DNA from: Chitinimonas prasina
GTDB lineage: Bacteria > Pseudomonadota > Gammaproteobacteria > Burkholderiales > Chitinimonadaceae
DNA length: 64,000 bases
Assembly: GCF_030160395.1 (NCBI RefSeq)
Contig: NZ_BSOG01000005.1
Coordinates: 240,620 to 304,619 of the forward strand
Direction: 5' to 3'
The notes beneath the pieces were generated by a model. The model did not search any database, was not told the DNA's origin, and saw nothing but the letters and a program-made list of their open reading frames with translations. Positions 18,308 to 26,832 of this stretch are shown piece by piece. A program made the position numbers and the translations under genes. Numbering within the stretch: the first letter of the stretch is position 1; every line of letters begins with the position of its first letter.

Positions 18308-19111
18308 CTATTCAGCCACCCAGGTGCGCTTTTCGCGTCCTTCGTAGCAAATATCGTCACATTTGAGCGGCAGCAGTGTTCCTTCCACGGCTTCAGATGC
18401 CTCCACGTAGCATGGCGCGATGCCAGCCATAAAGACGGGCATACGCAGCACATGGTACTCAGGAACCGACAAACCCATATCCGCAGCAAAAGCAGCATGC
18501 AGGGCGGCGTAATTCATCTTTAGCTGGGGCCGATAGGTCAGCAATATGCGCTCTATCTCAAATGCGATCAGGATATGCCTACCCTGGTCCAGACCCAGTT
18601 GCCTAGCCTTGGCCATCACCCAAGGAATGCGTTCATCAGTTGAGTTGATAGGCCGCCCATAGCCATAGACTGTATGGTCACGTGCCTCGGCAAGCACACA
18701 GTCAGCCAGCGATGCACCAGCATCCACAGCCGCCACCATGCGCTTGAAGAAAGCCATGGCCCATAAGCCCGGTTGCCCGCCATAAACCATGGCATCGGAT
18801 ACCGCCATGGCTGCCGTCATACCCAGCGAAACCGGGCTGCGTGCCGACGCGGCCAGTGCCGCAACCCGGTTGTTCCAAAGCCTGGCATCCGGGTAGCTGG
18901 TATTGACCCAGATCGCATGCAGCAAGCGTAGCTGTGCTGCACTCAGGCGCCTGCCTGTAATACCGTAGTGGTACAGATCAAGGTAATCCAGATCGCCCAG
19001 CTCCGCATGCAGATCCTGCCCGCGGAATACAGCCCTCGTACCGGGAAAGGCCGCCCCAACGCGCGTACGCAACCTGCCATGCGCCTCTGCTAGCAAGCGG
19101 TATCCACTCAT
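18308..19111 (-). CDS. Citrate-synthase-fold protein 2, catalytic residues apparently replaced
   Basis: This 267-residue protein aligns by eye with short citrate synthase/citryl-CoA lyase proteins. SPVSLGMTAAMAVSDAMVYGG fits the family block ending in LHGG, with Tyr in place of the catalytic His. GYGRPINSTDERIPWV fits the GFGHRVYK..DPR block, with Arg at the second His, and MNYAALHAAF fits the VDFYSG block, with Asn at the Asp. It overlaps the preceding paralogue by four bases (ATGA), so the two probably form a heteromer. It may have a different chemistry or a scaffolding role. The alignment was made by eye only. Confidence 0.78.
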   Translation of the reverse strand: MSGYRLLAEAHGRLRTRVGAAFPGTRAVFRGQDLHAELGDLDYLDLYHYGITGRRLSAAQLRLLHAIWVNTSYPDARLWNNRVAALAASARSPVSLGMTAAMAVSDAMVYGGQPGLWAMAFFKRMVAAVDAGASLADCVLAEARDHTVYGYGRPINSTDERIPWVMAKARQLGLDQGRHILIAFEIERILLTYRPQLKMNYAALHAAFAADMGLSVPEYHVLRMPVFMAGIAPCYVEASEAVEGTLLPLKCDDICYEGREKRTWVAE

Positions 19112-19911
19112 GCGCTCACCTTGCCAGCAGGATCATCGGTCAGCTCAACCGGAAAGAAAGGGAAGCGCTTGAAGCCATAGCGCCACTGCTCCAATGCATG
19201 CACGGCAGCACCGGGTAGCCTGAGCAGCAGCACCAGCATTTCTCCCTGCTCTGCGGTAAAGCCCAAAACATGCAAAGTTGCTGCCACCGGCAACAACATA
19301 CCCATAGGCAGGCCGGCAGCGGCTTCCAACGCTATCCGCTGCTGCTGCAGCCAGGCAAGCTCAGGGGCGTGGCGGGCAAGATGCGCCAATAGCTGCAGTA
19401 CAGGCAGAGTTGCTTGCTCCCCATGCGGCGCAAAGCCTGCCGGATGCGCCATCTCGGGCCAGATGTCTACACCCGACTGCGGCGGCCTGGATAAATGCCC
19501 GTGCCACAATGCCAGGTCGGTTCCACATGCCTCCCACGCCTGCATGGCAAGCCACACCTCTCTGGCACCGCCATTCTGGCCGGCTCCCACGGCCAAGGCT
19601 GCCATCAGGCTGGCCGCGGCAGTAGAACCTGCTACCCCACCACACATGGCCGCATGCACCATAGGGGCACGCGGGCCGGGGTTGGCCAGGGCCACGGCCA
19701 ATGTCTCCAGCAACGCCACCTGCTGCGCTGAGGGGCGCTCTCCGCGAAACAGCAGATAGAGCATCTCTATCCAGCTCGCCTTGCCCAGCATATCGCCATA
19801 GACATCGTAGCCATGGCATCGGGCCACCCGCGTGGCAAAGGGGTTGTCGGGCTCGGCTTCTTCCTGCCAGATACGGGTATGCACTAGCTCCTTGCTCGGG
19901 GCTGCGCTCAT
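19108..19911 (-). CDS. Citrate-synthase-fold protein 1 (citryl-CoA lyase-like), altered active site
   Basis: The 267-residue product starts like citryl-CoA lyase-type proteins: TRIWQEEAEPDNPFATRV, then CHGYDVYGDMLGKASWIEMLYLLFRGERPS. The block GVAGSTAAASLMAALAVGAG runs into QNGGAREV where active family members have HGGA, so Asn replaces the first catalytic His. GFAPHGEQATLP may correspond to the second His loop, and the Asp loop is not obvious. Overlap with the ThDP gene upstream and its paralogue downstream (ATGA at both) indicates coupled translation. Purple speculation aside, the three products probably act as one complex. Confidence 0.8.
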   Translation of the reverse strand: MSAAPSKELVHTRIWQEEAEPDNPFATRVARCHGYDVYGDMLGKASWIEMLYLLFRGERPSAQQVALLETLAVALANPGPRAPMVHAAMCGGVAGSTAAASLMAALAVGAGQNGGAREVWLAMQAWEACGTDLALWHGHLSRPPQSGVDIWPEMAHPAGFAPHGEQATLPVLQLLAHLARHAPELAWLQQQRIALEAAAGLPMGMLLPVAATLHVLGFTAEQGEMLVLLLRLPGAAVHALEQWRYGFKRFPFFPVELTDDPAGKVSA

Positions 19912-21707
19912 CGCTCGCTCCCCAAGGTCTTCATACGCAGGCTCATGGGCGGCACCTCCTCGCCGTCTATGCGCACATCCAGCAACGTGGGGCCTTTGCG
20001 GCGCAGTATGGCCTCGATATCGATCTGCTCGAAGTCCTCGGGCGAGCGGATCACAAATCCCGGCACCCCCAGCGATTCGGCCAGCAGCCGATAATCCACG
20101 GTCGGCAACTCGAAAGCTGTGCGCTCGGCACCTGCCAGGCGCTGGCCATGCTTGACCATGCCCAGGGCACCATCGTTGAGTATCACGAACAGCACCGAGA
20201 GCTTCTCAGCCGCCGCCACCGTGATTTCCTGTCCATTCATCAGGTAGCTGCCATCGCCAGTGATACAGACACAAGGGCAGTCCGAGTTGCCACGCGCTCC
20301 GCCAACAGCCGCCCCTATGGCCCAGCCCATGGGGGCAAAATCCATGATGACCCGGAGCCAGCCCGCATGATCCTGCCTGCGCTCACCCACATCGGCGTGG
20401 GTGCGGCCAAAATCGTGCTGGTGCCCAATGCGGCGATCACGCGGTTGCAGGTAATGGATGGCCCAGGCTGTACTATTGCCGGCATCGGCATAGAAGCGGG
20501 TGGTGGGCGGGCAGCGGCGCGACAGCTCCCGCATCAATCGCTGCGGCTTGATGGGCACGGCTGGGGATTCGTACTTTTCCGGCTCGCGCAGCATGCCCTC
20601 CACGCTGCGCAGACTGATCTTGCCTGCGCGCTCCTGCGCCCTTTGCTCGTCGCCCCGCAGCGATTCCACCAACAGCTCGCAGACAGCACTGATACGACCT
20701 CGCACATGCAGCCGTGCCATGGGCGAGCGCATCAGATGCTCGTCATCCACGTCGATATGAACCAGCCGGTTGTTCAGCACGGTCTCGCACCAGGCCGCAC
20801 TGGTCCATTCGCCCAGGCTGACGCCGAATGCCAGCACCAGGTCCGGGTCGTCCAGCAGCACGGCATTGGCGGTGTAGTGGCCGGCAAAGCCAAACACGCC
20901 CCGGTAAAGCTGATGGCGTGGGTTGACCAGCCCCTTGCCATCGGGTGTGGTCACAAACAGGGCATGGGTACGCTCGGCCAGTTCCAGGATGGCTTCGATG
21001 GCTTCACCGCAAGTGCTGCCTATGATGATGGCGATCTTATCGGCCTTGTGGATATCGGCAGCCAACTGGCGCACGACGGCAATATCCACCAATGAAGGCT
21101 TCTCAATCAGGTTACGTAAATCGTAGTTAAGCCAGGAACCCGGTGCAGGCGCCCGCAGGATATCGACCGGAAACGACAGGTGTGCCGGCCCATAGGGTGC
21201 CCGGTGGGTGCGCATGATGGCACTGACCAGCTTGCTTTCCACCTGCTCTGGGTGGGAAACCAGCGAGTTGTAGCGGGTGCAGTGACGAAACATGCCCAGA
21301 GTATTCACGCCAGTACAGGCGGATTCCTGCAGGGCACCACGGCCAAACGAGGGCAGCGAAGGCTGGCCGGTAATGGCCAGCATGGGGATGCTGTTATCGT
21401 AGGCATTCGCCACCCCCGTCAGCAGGTTGGTGGCGCCAGGGCCCGATGTGGCTATGCAGACCCCCACCTTGCCGGTCTCACGGGTATAGCCCTCTGCCAT
21501 AAAGGCGGCACCGGCCTCGTGTCTGGCCACCACGGCCCGCGGGCCACCACGGCGAGCACTGCGGGCCAGCGCGTTGTAGATAGGCTCTACCGCACCACCC
21601 GGTACACCAAACACATATTCCACCCCGATGGCTTCCAGGTAGCGCACCACTACCTCTGCCACATCGGTCGGTTCTGGTAAGCCCGCTGTCGCCATCTGTT
21701 CCGCCAT
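19908..21707 (-). CDS. Thiamine diphosphate-dependent enzyme, acetolactate-synthase-like
   Basis: This 599-residue protein has the three-domain ThDP fold of acetolactate synthase, benzoylformate decarboxylase and relatives. The N-terminal pyrimidine domain holds YVFGVPGGAVEPIYNAL and the activating Glu in VARHEAGAAFMAEGY. The central domain follows, and the C-terminal domain carries the ThDP/metal motif GDGSYLMNG with the matching Asn in VILNDGALG. The ATG at 21707 has AAGGA about nine bases upstream; the frame stays open to 21926 but that stretch is not protein-like. It heads an overlapping operon with two citrate-synthase-fold genes. The substrate is unknown; a carboligation or 2-oxoacid decarboxylation is likely. 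Confidence 0.9.
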   Translation of the reverse strand: MAEQMATAGLPEPTDVAEVVVRYLEAIGVEYVFGVPGGAVEPIYNALARSARRGGPRAVVARHEAGAAFMAEGYTRETGKVGVCIATSGPGATNLLTGVANAYDNSIPMLAITGQPSLPSFGRGALQESACTGVNTLGMFRHCTRYNSLVSHPEQVESKLVSAIMRTHRAPYGPAHLSFPVDILRAPAPGSWLNYDLRNLIEKPSLVDIAVVRQLAADIHKADKIAIIIGSTCGEAIEAILELAERTHALFVTTPDGKGLVNPRHQLYRGVFGFAGHYTANAVLLDDPDLVLAFGVSLGEWTSAAWCETVLNNRLVHIDVDDEHLMRSPMARLHVRGRISAVCELLVESLRGDEQRAQERAGKISLRSVEGMLREPEKYESPAVPIKPQRLMRELSRRCPPTTRFYADAGNSTAWAIHYLQPRDRRIGHQHDFGRTHADVGERRQDHAGWLRVIMDFAPMGWAIGAAVGGARGNSDCPCVCITGDGSYLMNGQEITVAAAEKLSVLFVILNDGALGMVKHGQRLAGAERTAFELPTVDYRLLAESLGVPGFVIRSPEDFEQIDIEAILRRKGPTLLDVRIDGEEVPPMSLRMKTLGSER

Positions 21708-21814
21708 CACACCCATCCTTGTCTGTGATCCAGGCCGGGCTGCCCCGGCCATCGCCATGCCACACTGATCAGCTTGCCTTGGCCACCCACGGCAGGCCAC
21801 CAGCTCTATCAGCC

Positions 21815-21827
21815 AACAATGATTGTT
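21815..21827. promoter_or_regulatory. 6-1-6 palindrome in the ThDP operon upstream region
   Basis: AACAATGATTGTT is a perfect inverted repeat about 110 bases before the ThDP gene start and 150 before the divergent thioesterase gene. It matches a Fur half-box pair (GATAAT-N-ATTATC) at roughly two thirds of positions, which would fit the TonB receptor downstream, but the match is not strong enough to name the regulator. Confidence 0.35.
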
Positions 21828-21978
21828 ATAGGCGGCAGCAGGGCAAGAAACCATGCCAGCTTGCCAAGGCGGTGCCTCATCCCGGCCTGATCGCCAAGCA
21901 TTCATGGTCACATGGATATTTGACAAGCAAGCGCTTGACAGGCAATCTTTCGGTCAATCCCACAAGGAGTAAAATCGC

Positions 21979-22431
21979 TTGAAAGCCAATACCTTGCGGC
22001 GTCTGATCAACCTGTGGCCGCCCTTTCTGTTTACCGGCATCCATGCCACACGGATATCGCCGGACTACCGCGAAGTCGATTGCCAGCTCAGCCTGCGCTG
22101 GTACAACCGCAACTATGTCGGCACCCACTTCGGTGGCAGCCTGTTTGCCATGACCGACCCCTGGTACATGCTGATGCTCATGCCCTTGCTGGGGCGCGAC
22201 TATTTTGTCTGGGATCAACAGGCCGGTATCGAATTCATTGCTCCCGGCCGTGGCAAGGTCACCGCCCGCTTCCGTATCGATGACGCCACGCTGGCAGACA
22301 TCCGCGAGCGGACAGCCAGCGGCGAGAAATACCTGCCCCAGTTCGTCATTGATATCGTGGACGAGCAGAACGAGCTGATCGCCCGCGTCACCAAAACACT
22401 GTACGTGCGCAAGAAGCCGACCAAGCGTTGA
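21979..22431 (+). CDS. DUF4442 hotdog-fold thioesterase-like protein
   Basis: The 150-residue protein matches the DUF4442 hotdog family: NLWPPFLFTGIHATRISPDYREVD, RWYNRNYVGTHFGGSLFAMTDP as the central helix and its entry, and FIAPGRGKVTARFRI. Members are thought to hydrolyse acyl-CoA thioesters. The start is TTG at 21979, supported by AAGGAG nine bases upstream; no nearby ATG preserves the conserved N-terminus. It is transcribed away from the ThDP operon and may share its promoter region. Confidence 0.86.
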   Translation: MKANTLRRLINLWPPFLFTGIHATRISPDYREVDCQLSLRWYNRNYVGTHFGGSLFAMTDPWYMLMLMPLLGRDYFVWDQQAGIEFIAPGRGKVTARFRIDDATLADIRERTASGEKYLPQFVIDIVDEQNELIARVTKTLYVRKKPTKR

Positions 22432-22537
22432 TGCAAGGGCACGTCGCCCCGTCGCCGTACGCGTATGGGGTAGACAAGTGCCAGCAGTCCCCACGCAGTC
22501 GCCGGGGCCGCTTTGGCGCACTCCGCACCACCAAACC

Positions 22538-22560
22538 AGCCCGGCCCTGCCGGGCTGTTT
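22538..22560 (+). terminator. Possible Rho-independent terminator after the thioesterase gene
   Basis: AGCCCGGC and GCCGGGCT form a perfect eight-pair stem with a three-base loop, followed by GTTTGCTGT. The T-run is short, so termination may be partial. The 329-base gap from 22432 to 22760 holds this hairpin and otherwise only the upstream region of the DUF2141 gene; I saw no other gene in it. Confidence 0.5.
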
Positions 22561-22760
22561 GCTGTCCGGCTTACCGAGTGGTGGCCTAGCCAGACCACGC
22601 GGCCCCCCAGGCTCATCTCGCGCCCACGCCAGGTGATTCGCGCCGGATGAGTGCAACTGGCGACCAGTCCCCGTCGATTCATCGCAAGTGCCAGCGGCTC
22701 GACACAGGCTCCGCCAGGATGCAACCCATCGCACTACCGCGAGCCACGAGGAGCCACACC

Positions 22761-23171
22761 ATGCACATCCGCCACATCCTACCGCTGATCTTGCTGACTG
22801 CCGGTGCCGCTCAGGCAGCCGACCTGACCATTACCGTCAACGGCCTGACCAACGCCGAGGGCAAGGTCCTGCTTGCCGCCTACGACAGTGCCGACACCTT
22901 CCTCAAGCGCCCTGTCGGCATCAGCATGGCCGATGCCCAGGCTGGCAGCGTCAAGGCCGTGATCAGCAACCTGAAGGCTGGCGACTACGCGATTTCGCTG
23001 TACCAGGACAAGAACGCCAACAAGAAGCTCGATAGCAACCTGGTGGGCATGCCTACCGAACCCTATGGTTTCTCCCGCGATGCCGCAGGCAGCTTTGGTC
23101 CGCCCAGCTTCGAGCAAGCCCGCATCAGCGTGCCGGACAGCGGCGCCGAAATTACCGTCACCCTACGTTAA
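22761..23171 (+). CDS. Secreted DUF2141 protein
   Basis: This 136-residue protein has a clear signal peptide (HILPLILLTAGAAQA before ADLTITVNGL) and a DUF2141 beta-rich domain: NAEGKVLLAAYDS, LKAGDYAISLYQDKNANKKLD and GMPTEPYGFS are typical blocks. The Asp/Asn-rich DKNANKKLD resembles a calcium-binding loop. The ATG at 22761 follows CGAGGAG; an earlier in-frame start would bury the signal peptide. DUF2141 genes often occur near carotenoid or light-related genes, and a carotenoid oxygenase lies 300 bases downstream. The function is not known. Confidence 0.88.
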   Translation: MHIRHILPLILLTAGAAQAADLTITVNGLTNAEGKVLLAAYDSADTFLKRPVGISMADAQAGSVKAVISNLKAGDYAISLYQDKNANKKLDSNLVGMPTEPYGFSRDAAGSFGPPSFEQARISVPDSGAEITVTLR

Positions 23172-23199
23172 CCACGCCCGCGTTATTCAGGAGGCCACC

Positions 23200-23475
23200 A
23201 TGCCAGCACACGACGCCCTGCTCGCCCGCGCAAAACGCCGCGCCCGGCAGAAAACCGGCTTCTACAGCCATGCCATCATTTATTTGCTGGTCATCGGCGG
23301 TCTGCTGTTGATAGACCTGCTGCAAGGCGGGGGCATCAATTGGGCCTATTGGTCGGCTATGGGCTGGGGCTTGGGCGTGCTGGCACACGGCGCTGTCACT
23401 TTCTTCAATGGATCCGGCCTATATGAGAGGGTACTGGCGCACGAGTTGAAGAAACTGCAAGAGCAGGAGCGCTGA
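23200..23475 (+). CDS. 2TM-domain protein (PF13239-like)
   Basis: The 91-residue product has a basic N-terminus (AKRRARQKTGFYSHAIIYLL), two membrane helices and a charged C-terminus, the layout of the 2TM domain family, which also appears at the N-terminus of some LytTR-type kinases. The ATG at 23200 has CAGGAGG just before it. It ends one base before the carotenoid oxygenase gene, which suggests a shared transcript from DUF2141 through the oxidoreductase. The role is unknown. Confidence 0.82.
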   Translation: MPAHDALLARAKRRARQKTGFYSHAIIYLLVIGGLLLIDLLQGGGINWAYWSAMGWGLGVLAHGAVTFFNGSGLYERVLAHELKKLQEQER

Positions 23476-23476
23476 A

Positions 23477-24952
23477 ATGCAACGCCGCGACTTTCTGCTC
23501 AAGAGCCTGGCCAGTGGCCTGGCAGCATGCCTGCCGGCGAGCGCGTTGGCTGGTACCGATACCTACCAGGCTTACCGCGCTGGTTTGGCCCGCCATCCAC
23601 GGCTGGCCATGCTGGCTGGCACCCAAAACGAGATGCTGGCTGGCGAAGCCAGCATCAGCGGAAGCTGGCCGCAGGACCTGGCAGGGGTGTTTTACCGCAA
23701 TGGCCCAGCCAGGCTGGAGCGTGGCGGCGAGCGGTACGAGCACTGGTTCGATGGCGACGGCATGGTGCATGCCTGGCGCATGGCCAATGGCCGCGTCAGC
23801 CATCTGGGCCGCATGGTGCGCACCCACAAATACCGCGAAGAAGCTGCTGCCGACCAGCTGCTCTATCCTGGTTTCGGCACCGCCATTGCCCGCCGGCCGG
23901 TAGGCAACAACGACAGCGTCAATGCTGCCAATACCAGCGCACTCCCGCATGCCGGCAAGCTGTACGCCATGTGGGAGGGCGGCTCGGCCACCGAGCTGGA
24001 CCCGCAAACACTGGCCACCCGTGGCCTCAAGACCTGGCGCAACGATCTGACCGCCCTGCCCTTCTCGGCGCACCCCAAGGTGGAGCCGGATGGCACTCTG
24101 TGGAATATCGGCGCCGTGCCTGGCGTCAACAAGCTGGTGCTTTGGCATATCCGCCCCGATGGCAACCTGGCACGGGTGCAGTTGCTGAACGTGGCCGACC
24201 TTGCCCTGGTGCATGATTTCGTCGTGACCGAGCGGCATATCGTCTTACTGCTGCCACCCTTCAGCCTCAACCGCGCCCCCGGTATCAGCTACCTGGCCAT
24301 GCACCAGTGGCAAGGGCAGCGTGCCATGCGGGTGCTGGTTATAGACAAGGCCGACCTGACGCTGAAATACACGCTGGAGATGCCGGCCCGCATGGTATTT
24401 CACTTTGGCAACGCGTTTGACGATGGCGACAGCATCCGGCTGGATGCCACCCTCTATCAGGATGACCAAGTGCTGCAAGAGATGGCCGCCGCCATGCGCG
24501 GGGTGGTGTGGGACAAGGGCGTCCCTTCGGTCACCAGCCAGCTGACGCTGGATCTGCGCCGAGGCCAGGTACGGGAAGAGCGCCTGCTAGATGCGAGTGA
24601 GTTCCCCCGCGTTGCCGATGCGGTCGTGGGGCGCCGCCATCGTGCGCTCTTTACCCTGATCGAGGACAAGCAACACGGTATGGGCATGGGGGGCGTGGCA
24701 CGCATCGACCTGGACGGCGGCAAGATCGATCGCTTTGCCTTTGGTCCGGACTGGGTCGTAGAGGAACACATCCCGGTCGCCCGGCCCGATGGTCGCGGAC
24801 TCTGGCTGGTCGGCCCAGCACTGGATCTACGCCGCAGACAGACCGTGCTGAATGTGTTCGATGCCGCCAATCTGGCACAGGGCCCGTTGGCCCAGGCCAG
24901 GCTTCCCTATGCTGCCCCGCTGTGCTTTCACGGCAACTTCCTGAGTACCTGA
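23477..24952 (+). CDS. Carotenoid cleavage oxygenase (RPE65/CCO family), exported
   Basis: This 491-residue protein belongs to the carotenoid oxygenase family. The four iron-ligating histidines are visible in FSAHPK (about 199), LVHDF (246), MVFHFGNAF (309) and CFHGNF (about 487). PQDLAGVFYRNGPARLE and WFDGDGMVHAW are diagnostic family blocks. The N-terminus begins QRRDFLLKS followed by a hydrophobic stretch, suggesting export, possibly by Tat. Family members cleave carotenoids, stilbenes or related double bonds with O2. It overlaps no gene but lies one base after the 2TM gene and two bases before the flavodoxin-fold gene. Confidence 0.94.
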   Translation: MQRRDFLLKSLASGLAACLPASALAGTDTYQAYRAGLARHPRLAMLAGTQNEMLAGEASISGSWPQDLAGVFYRNGPARLERGGERYEHWFDGDGMVHAWRMANGRVSHLGRMVRTHKYREEAAADQLLYPGFGTAIARRPVGNNDSVNAANTSALPHAGKLYAMWEGGSATELDPQTLATRGLKTWRNDLTALPFSAHPKVEPDGTLWNIGAVPGVNKLVLWHIRPDGNLARVQLLNVADLALVHDFVVTERHIVLLLPPFSLNRAPGISYLAMHQWQGQRAMRVLVIDKADLTLKYTLEMPARMVFHFGNAFDDGDSIRLDATLYQDDQVLQEMAAAMRGVVWDKGVPSVTSQLTLDLRRGQVREERLLDASEFPRVADAVVGRRHRALFTLIEDKQHGMGMGGVARIDLDGGKIDRFAFGPDWVVEEHIPVARPDGRGLWLVGPALDLRRRQTVLNVFDAANLAQGPLAQARLPYAAPLCFHGNFLST

Positions 24953-24954
24953 CC

Positions 24955-25524
24955 ATGCGCATACTGATTATTGTTGGCCACCCCGATGAAGATAGCTTCT
25001 GCGCCGCCCTGGCCGACCGCTACCAGCAAACCGCCAGCCAGGCCGGCCACGAGGTGGCCCGGCTCAATCTAGGCGAACTAGCCTTCGACCCCATACTGCG
25101 CAAGGGCTACAAGGGCAGGCAAACGCTGGAGCCTGATCTGCAAGCCGCCCAGCAGGCCATCCAGCACGCGGAGCGCCTGGTTTTCGTTTACCCCTATTGG
25201 TGGGCCAGCATGCCGGCCCTGCTGAAAGGCTTTATCGACCGGGTGTTTCTGCCTGGCTTTGCTTTTAAATATCTGGCCAACAAGGCCATGCCCAGCAAGC
25301 TGCTGCTGGGGCGCGAGGCCCAGATACTGGTGACCAGCGATACCCCGCCATGGTACAACCGGCTGGTCTACCGGCGTGCCGGGCTCAGGGCGCTGCGCGT
25401 GAATGTGCTGGAGTTTTGTGGCATACGGGTAAGGGATGAGCTTGAAATCGGGCCGATACGTGGCAGTGCCGAACAGCACCGGGTGCGGTGGCTGGACAAG
25501 GCTGCGCAACTTGCCATGCGCTAA
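24955..25524 (+). CDS. Flavodoxin-fold NAD(P)H quinone oxidoreductase
   Basis: The 189-residue protein has the flavodoxin-2 fold of NQO1/MdaB/KefF-type enzymes: RILIIVGHPDEDSFCAALA binds the flavin phosphate, and VFVYPYWWASMPALLKGFIDRVFLPGFAF is the conserved WW-x-P-A-L-K-G-x-x-D-R-V block. It should reduce quinones or similar acceptors with two electrons in the cytoplasm. The ATG at 24955 follows the oxygenase stop directly, so the two are probably translated together. Its partner substrate could be a carotenoid-derived aldehyde or quinone, but that is conjecture. Confidence 0.91.
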   Translation: MRILIIVGHPDEDSFCAALADRYQQTASQAGHEVARLNLGELAFDPILRKGYKGRQTLEPDLQAAQQAIQHAERLVFVYPYWWASMPALLKGFIDRVFLPGFAFKYLANKAMPSKLLLGREAQILVTSDTPPWYNRLVYRRAGLRALRVNVLEFCGIRVRDELEIGPIRGSAEQHRVRWLDKAAQLAMR

Positions 25525-25603
25525 GCGCCACCAAGAATCGGGTATGAAAGTCCGTCACCACCCAGCCATAAACTGAGCAAATATCAGGCTCCCAGGAATC
25601 GCC

Positions 25604-26797
25604 ATGAGCAGCAAGACTCAAACCGCAGCGCCCAGTTGCAACAGCCTGGAGACTGGCATCAACTGGCATCCGCTGGAGTTGATCCCCTACTTCAAGCGCT
25701 GGCCGCATGGCACAGCCCGTGATCTGCTCTACACCTTTATCTGGAACAGCCTGATCGGCTGCACCTTGATGAGTGTGGGGCTGATGTTCTCCACGCCCAG
25801 CAATCCGTGGCGCTACTTTTACGTCAATTTTGTGCTGACCCAGACCATAGGCTTCACCATCCATGGTCTGTTCGAGCTGTCTGGCATGCTGCTGGGCAGC
25901 ATGCTGACCAAGCTACCCACCTGGCTGCGCTACCTCTACTTCATGCTGATCCCCGTACTGGGCGTATTCCTGGGCTATGCAATCGGCCTGGCCGTGCTCG
26001 ATATGGATGCGGCCCGGCGCTATATCTTCAGCGCTCAGGGCATCAGAGCCTTACTGGTTTTCTCGCTGGGCATGTCAGCCATCTTGTGTGCCTTGTTTGT
26101 AGCACGTGACCGGCAGGTAAGGGCTGAAATGGCACTTGCCGAACAGACACAGAAAGCCTTGGACGCAGAACGCAGGGCACTGGAAGCACAACTACGCATG
26201 TTGCAGGCCCAGATCGAGCCGCATTTCCTCTATAACACCCTCGCCAATGCAGTCGGCTTGATTGCGCCCGCGCCTGACAAAGCCCGCCTGCTGCTGGAAC
26301 GCCTGATCGATTACCTGCGGACCAGCCTGTCGGCCAGCCGCGAAGCCGAGACCCGGCTCGATCATGAGCTGGATACGGTGCGCGCCTACCTGGATTTGAT
26401 GCAGGTACGCATGGGCCAGCGCCTGAGCTACCAAGTACAGTGCCCCCCAGAGCTAGGTGCCATCCCCATCCCGCCCATGTTGCTGCAGCCCCTGGTGGAG
26501 AACGCCATACAGCACGGCCTGGAGCCGCGCATCGCGGGTGGCAGCATCACGCTTTCCGTCGCACAGGAAGACGGCACCCTGCAGATAGAGGTTGCCGATG
26601 ATGGTGAGGGCTTCAACCCCGCTGCCAGGCCGCGTGCTGGCGGCGGTGTAGGCCTGGCCAATCTTCGCGAGCGGCTGGCGACGCTGTATGGCACGGCTGG
26701 CGGTATTACCCTGGCCGACCGGCAACCCAGCGGGGTCCGCGCCACACTGCGCCTGCCATTGGACGGCAGCCAGGGCAAGCGCGGGCCACAGCCATAG
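25604..26797 (+). CDS. LytS/AlgZ-type sensor histidine kinase
   Basis: The 397-residue kinase has four membrane helices (about 45-160), a coiled-coil linker, then the His_kinase domain with QAQIEPHFLYNTLANAVGLI carrying the phospho-acceptor His (about 207), and a C-terminal ATPase with PMLLQPLVENAIQHGL (N box) and DDGEGFNP and GVGLANLRERL (G boxes). This is the class that partners LytTR regulators; the next gene, 35 bases on, is one. The signal sensed is unknown, since the membrane domain is not a recognisable ligand fold. Confidence 0.93.
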   Translation: MSSKTQTAAPSCNSLETGINWHPLELIPYFKRWPHGTARDLLYTFIWNSLIGCTLMSVGLMFSTPSNPWRYFYVNFVLTQTIGFTIHGLFELSGMLLGSMLTKLPTWLRYLYFMLIPVLGVFLGYAIGLAVLDMDAARRYIFSAQGIRALLVFSLGMSAILCALFVARDRQVRAEMALAEQTQKALDAERRALEAQLRMLQAQIEPHFLYNTLANAVGLIAPAPDKARLLLERLIDYLRTSLSASREAETRLDHELDTVRAYLDLMQVRMGQRLSYQVQCPPELGAIPIPPMLLQPLVENAIQHGLEPRIAGGSITLSVAQEDGTLQIEVADDGEGFNPAARPRAGGGVGLANLRERLATLYGTAGGITLADRQPSGVRATLRLPLDGSQGKRGPQP

Positions 26798-26832
26798 TAA
26801 GATAGAAAACAAACCACGCCACGCGCCCTGCC

